Below are positions 62,068 through 64,000 of a DNA stretch of 64,000 nt, piece after piece. The translations under genes were made by a program, and so were the position numbers. The DNA is from UBA11740 sp049273695. GTDB taxonomy: Bacteria > Acidobacteriota > Blastocatellia > Pyrinomonadales > Pyrinomonadaceae. The DNA is taken from positions 83,609 to 147,608 of the forward strand of contig JBASRE010000029.1 of the NCBI GenBank assembly GCA_049273695.1. The letters run 5' to 3'. Below the pieces are notes generated by a model, which was given only the letters and a program-made list of their open reading frames with translations, had not been told where the DNA came from and made no database searches. Numbering within the stretch: position 1 is the first letter of the stretch; each line of letters opens with the position of its first letter.

Positions 62068-62134
62068 AGAATTTCGAATTGCGAACTGCGGAATTGAAGC
62101 AAATTCGAAATCCGCAATCCGAAATTCGCAATCT
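62068..62134. repeat. inverted heptamer repeat between rpsI and rpsB
   Basis: Left arm about 62068-62097 (GAATTTCGAATTGCGAACTG type) and right arm about 62101-62132 (AAATTCGAAATCCGCAATCC type), ending next to the rpsI stop at 62135. The same unit type recurs at 63553-63632. Confidence 0.7.
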
Positions 62135-62527
62135 CTATCTCTTCGAGAACTGGAAGCGCTTACGCGCGCCCTTCTGTCCGTACTTCTTCCGTTCTTTGAT
62201 TCGCGGATCGCGCGTTATCAGGCCGGCCTGCTTCAAAGTCGGCCGCAGATCGCTGTTGTATTCGATCAGAGCGCGCGTGATGCCATGACGAATTGCGCCT
62301 GCTTGTCCCGCCGGCCCGCCGCCGGCCACATTTACCAGGATGTCGAACTTGGTCGCGGTCTCAGTCAGGTTCAGCGGCTGGCGAATAATCATCCGCAGCG
62401 TCTCATTCGGGAAATAACTGTCGAACGGTTTTCGATTGACCTGAACTGAGCCGTCGCCCGGCCGCAAATAAACTCGAGCGGTCGCTGTTTTGCGACGCCC
62501 GGTTCCGTAGTATTGAATCTCTGCCAC
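62135..62527 (-). CDS. rpsI: 30S ribosomal protein S9
   Basis: 130 residues from GTG 62527. YYGTGRRKTATARVYLRPG, the GGGPAGQAGAIRHGITRAL loop, LKQAGLITRDPRIKERKKYG and the basic C-terminus ending SKR, which reaches the P site tRNA. 17 bp after rplM, the conserved rplM-rpsI order. Confidence 0.97.
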   Translation of the reverse strand: MAEIQYYGTGRRKTATARVYLRPGDGSVQVNRKPFDSYFPNETLRMIIRQPLNLTETATKFDILVNVAGGGPAGQAGAIRHGITRALIEYNSDLRPTLKQAGLITRDPRIKERKKYGQKGARKRFQFSKR

Positions 62528-62544
62528 TTTGTAAATCCTTTGTC

Positions 62545-63000
62545 TTATTTTTGAGAATTGCGGGAAGGGAAGTCGAGGGTCGCTGGTTGCTGCGCCGCGT
62601 GAGGATGCTCGGCGTCAGCATAGACTTTTAACTTCTTGGCCATTGCCCGTCCCAGTTTCGTTTTGGGGAGCATCCCTTTCACCGCGAGCTCGATCACGCG
62701 CTCGGGATGCTTGGCGAACATTTCGGTCACCGTTGTTTCGCGCAGGCCACCGGGATAAAGAGTGTGGCGGCGATAAACCTTCTGCGTCACTTTGGAACCG
62801 GTAAACATCGCCTTGCGCGCGTTAACGACGATCACGTGATCGCCCATGTCCAGAAACGGGGTCCATTGCGGATTGCGCTTGCCGGTAAGAATCGCTGCAA
62901 CTTCCGAAGCGAGGTGTCCAACCGTTTTGCCCGCGGCGTCCACGACATGCCATTTTCGATTTTGAGCCAGACCAGCGCCGCTGGGAAAGTATGTTGACAT
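62545..63000 (-). CDS. rplM: 50S ribosomal protein L13
   Basis: 151 residues. RKWHVVDAAGKTVGHLASEVA, GDHVIVVNARKAMFTG, YRRHTLYPGGLRETT and AVKGMLPKTKLGRAM are the conserved parts. ATG 63000 has an AGAAGGA site. Heads the rplM-rpsI pair; with rpsB-frr downstream it forms a translation gene block. Confidence 0.97.
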   Translation of the reverse strand: MSTYFPSGAGLAQNRKWHVVDAAGKTVGHLASEVAAILTGKRNPQWTPFLDMGDHVIVVNARKAMFTGSKVTQKVYRRHTLYPGGLRETTVTEMFAKHPERVIELAVKGMLPKTKLGRAMAKKLKVYADAEHPHAAQQPATLDFPSRNSQK

Positions 63001-63206
63001 AGATAAGTCCTTCTGTTTTTAGAGCCTAAAAGGCGAACGGTTAGAATAGAAAACGGCCTGTGCATTGTCAAGGCGCGGTTCGGTGGTTTACGCAGTAAAT
63101 CCGCATCGTTCGCTTCACTTTTGAAACCCGGTGCTGCTAGTATCGTGCGCGTCGGTGAAAGTGGCGATCCCAACGTTTAGCCTGCCATCTTCACTTGTGC
63201 ATTTGG

Positions 63207-63282
<76 letters not shown>

Positions 63283-63461
63283 GACTCTTCAATTCGTTTC
63301 GGTTTCGAGGCGCATTCCAAGCGTTTTTCATCCCGTTGCGCGCTTGCAAATCGTTCCCCCGTCAGTTAGAGTTACGAGTTTGCGGCTGGGGCCGGAGTGC
63401 GCGCTGTAGAGGGCTGGGAAGGTTTCTCACCGGGTCCATTCGCGTTTAATCAACCGGACAG

Positions 63462-63551
63462 GCAGGGGTGGTCGAGTGGTTAAAGGCACCGGGCTGTAAA
63501 CCCGGCGGGCTTCACTGCCCTACGTAGGTTCGAATCCTACCCCCTGCACCA
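63462..63551 (+). tRNA. tRNA-Tyr (anticodon GTA)
   Basis: 90 bases with a long variable arm (GCGGGCTTCACTGCCCTAC), acceptor GCAGGGG/CCCCTGC, anticodon stem CGGGCTGTAAACCCG, T-loop GTTCGAATC, encoded CCA. Confidence 0.97.
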
Positions 63552-63552
63552 G

Positions 63553-63632
63553 AGTAGATTTCGAATTTCGAATTGCGGATTTCGAATTTGGCAGAGGCAT
63601 TTCGCAATTCGAATTTCGCCATTCGCAATCGA
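63553..63632. repeat. inverted heptamer repeat between tRNA-Tyr and tRNA-Gly
   Basis: Arms with units like TTTCGAA and GAATTGCGGATTTCGAATTT on the left and CGCAATTCGAATTTCGCC on the right. It follows tRNA-Tyr by two bases. Confidence 0.7.
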
Positions 63633-63637
63633 GTTGG

Positions 63638-63713
63638 GCGGGTGTAGCTCAGTTGGTAGAGCATCAGCCTTCCAAGCTGAGGGTCGCGAGTTCGAGTCTC
63701 GTCGCCCGCTCCA
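63638..63713 (+). tRNA. tRNA-Gly (anticodon TCC)
   Basis: 76 bases; acceptor GCGGGTG/CGCCCGC (one G-U pair), anticodon stem CAGCCTTCCAAGCTG, T-loop GTTCGAGTC, encoded CCA. Confidence 0.97.
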
Positions 63714-63716
63714 AAA

Positions 63717-63783
63717 TGTAACGCAAATTGCTAATTTGCGTGCTGAGACTTGAACGAACGAACAGGTTAACAACTTGTTCTAC
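63717..63783. repeat. paired-hairpin element between tRNA-Gly and tRNA-Thr
   Basis: First hairpin ACGCAAATT-GCT-AATTTGCGT (63721-63741). Second GAACAGGTT-AAC-AACTTGTTC (about 63760-63780). Same layout and related sequence as the element inside tgt. Confidence 0.8.
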
Positions 63784-63787
63784 ATGG

Positions 63788-63862
63788 GCCCGCGTAGCTC
63801 AGGGGTAGAGCGCCTCCTTGGTAAGGAGGAGGTCATGAGTTCAAATCTCATCGCGGGCTCCA
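63788..63862 (+). tRNA. tRNA-Thr (anticodon GGT)
   Basis: 75 bases; acceptor GCCCGCG/CGCGGGC, anticodon stem CTCCTTGGTAAGGAG, T-loop GTTCAAATC, encoded CCA. Directly upstream of tuf. Confidence 0.97.
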
Positions 63863-63874
63863 GAAAAGAATTAG

Positions 63875-63945
63875 TCCCAATGGTCTCATTGGTCCCATAA
63901 GTCCTATGGGACAGAGAGGACGAATGGGACGGATGGGACAGATAC
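63875..63945. repeat. short-period inverted repeat upstream of tuf
   Basis: Arms TCCCAATGG..GGTCCCATAAG and CTTATGGGACC-like ..ATGGGAC-GGATGGGAC units. Lies between the last tRNA and the tuf start. Confidence 0.6.
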
Positions 63946-63951
63946 AAACAG

Positions 63952-64000
<49 letters not shown>

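Overview
The window reads as a bacterial chromosome segment, most likely from an Acidobacteriota member of the Blastocatellia/Pyrinomonadales type. This is inferred from secreted HAF, Calx-beta, DUF4214 and zinc-protease proteins, the tRNA-Thr/Tyr/Gly/Thr-tuf block, and the abundance of short hairpin repeats. There is no rRNA, CRISPR array or recognisable transposase.

Layout. 1-11,000: cell-surface glycan region with a truncated ArnT/PMT-like glycosyltransferase (minus strand), two large polytopic membrane proteins, a secreted DUF4214 protein, and a translationally coupled set of a DUF4214/coiled-coil/methyltransferase protein and two glycosyltransferases. 11,200-24,300: secreted-protein block with four zinc metalloproteases of different types and a 1 kb-residue-scale HAF/Calx-beta protein; four of these five proteins end in the same roughly 110-residue C-terminal domain. 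A GT4 glycosyltransferase lies inside the block. 24,400-32,800: small membrane proteins, a GH5-like hydrolase, a 5'-nucleotidase, an SDR reductase, pdxH and a possible zinc phospholipase-like exported protein. 32,900-39,130: der, a broken four-helix-bundle gene, then tgt-yajC-secD-secF. 39,500-43,200: tonB-exbB-exbD-exbD plus a TPR lipoprotein. 43,375: rel (ppGpp synthase/hydrolase).

45,666-48,946 is a more A/T-rich two-gene unit: a nucleotidyltransferase followed, with a 1-bp stop/start overlap, by a protein that appears to fuse a 2H phosphoesterase-like domain to an N6-adenine DNA methyltransferase with a TaqI/Eco57I-like recognition domain. No endonuclease gene is adjacent. This is the best candidate in the window for an undescribed nucleotide-signalling or defence system.

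48,951-63,000 is all on the minus strand: a translation operon (rplM-rpsI, rpsB-tsf-pyrH-frr), two large GT-C-like membrane proteins, a DUF4926 protein, an A/T-rich ParA plus partner pair, a 4-hydroxybenzoyl-CoA-reductase-beta-like flavoprotein with an extra four-cysteine loop, a MobA/MocA-like nucleotidyltransferase, a CxxC-less thioredoxin-fold protein and an M16 peptidase with a degenerate zinc motif. 63,207-64,000: four tRNAs then the start of tuf (plus strand).

The second theme is repeats. Two kinds fill most intergenic gaps: (i) paired-hairpin elements with terminal inverted repeats, in which both hairpins of one element share a stem sequence that differs from the stems of other elements; (ii) inverted repeats whose arms are degenerate tandem heptamers, a different heptamer at each locus. 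Members of both kinds also lie in frame inside genes (tgt, der, the 58,509-56,227 membrane protein, the first glycosyltransferase), adding extra peptides to conserved proteins.
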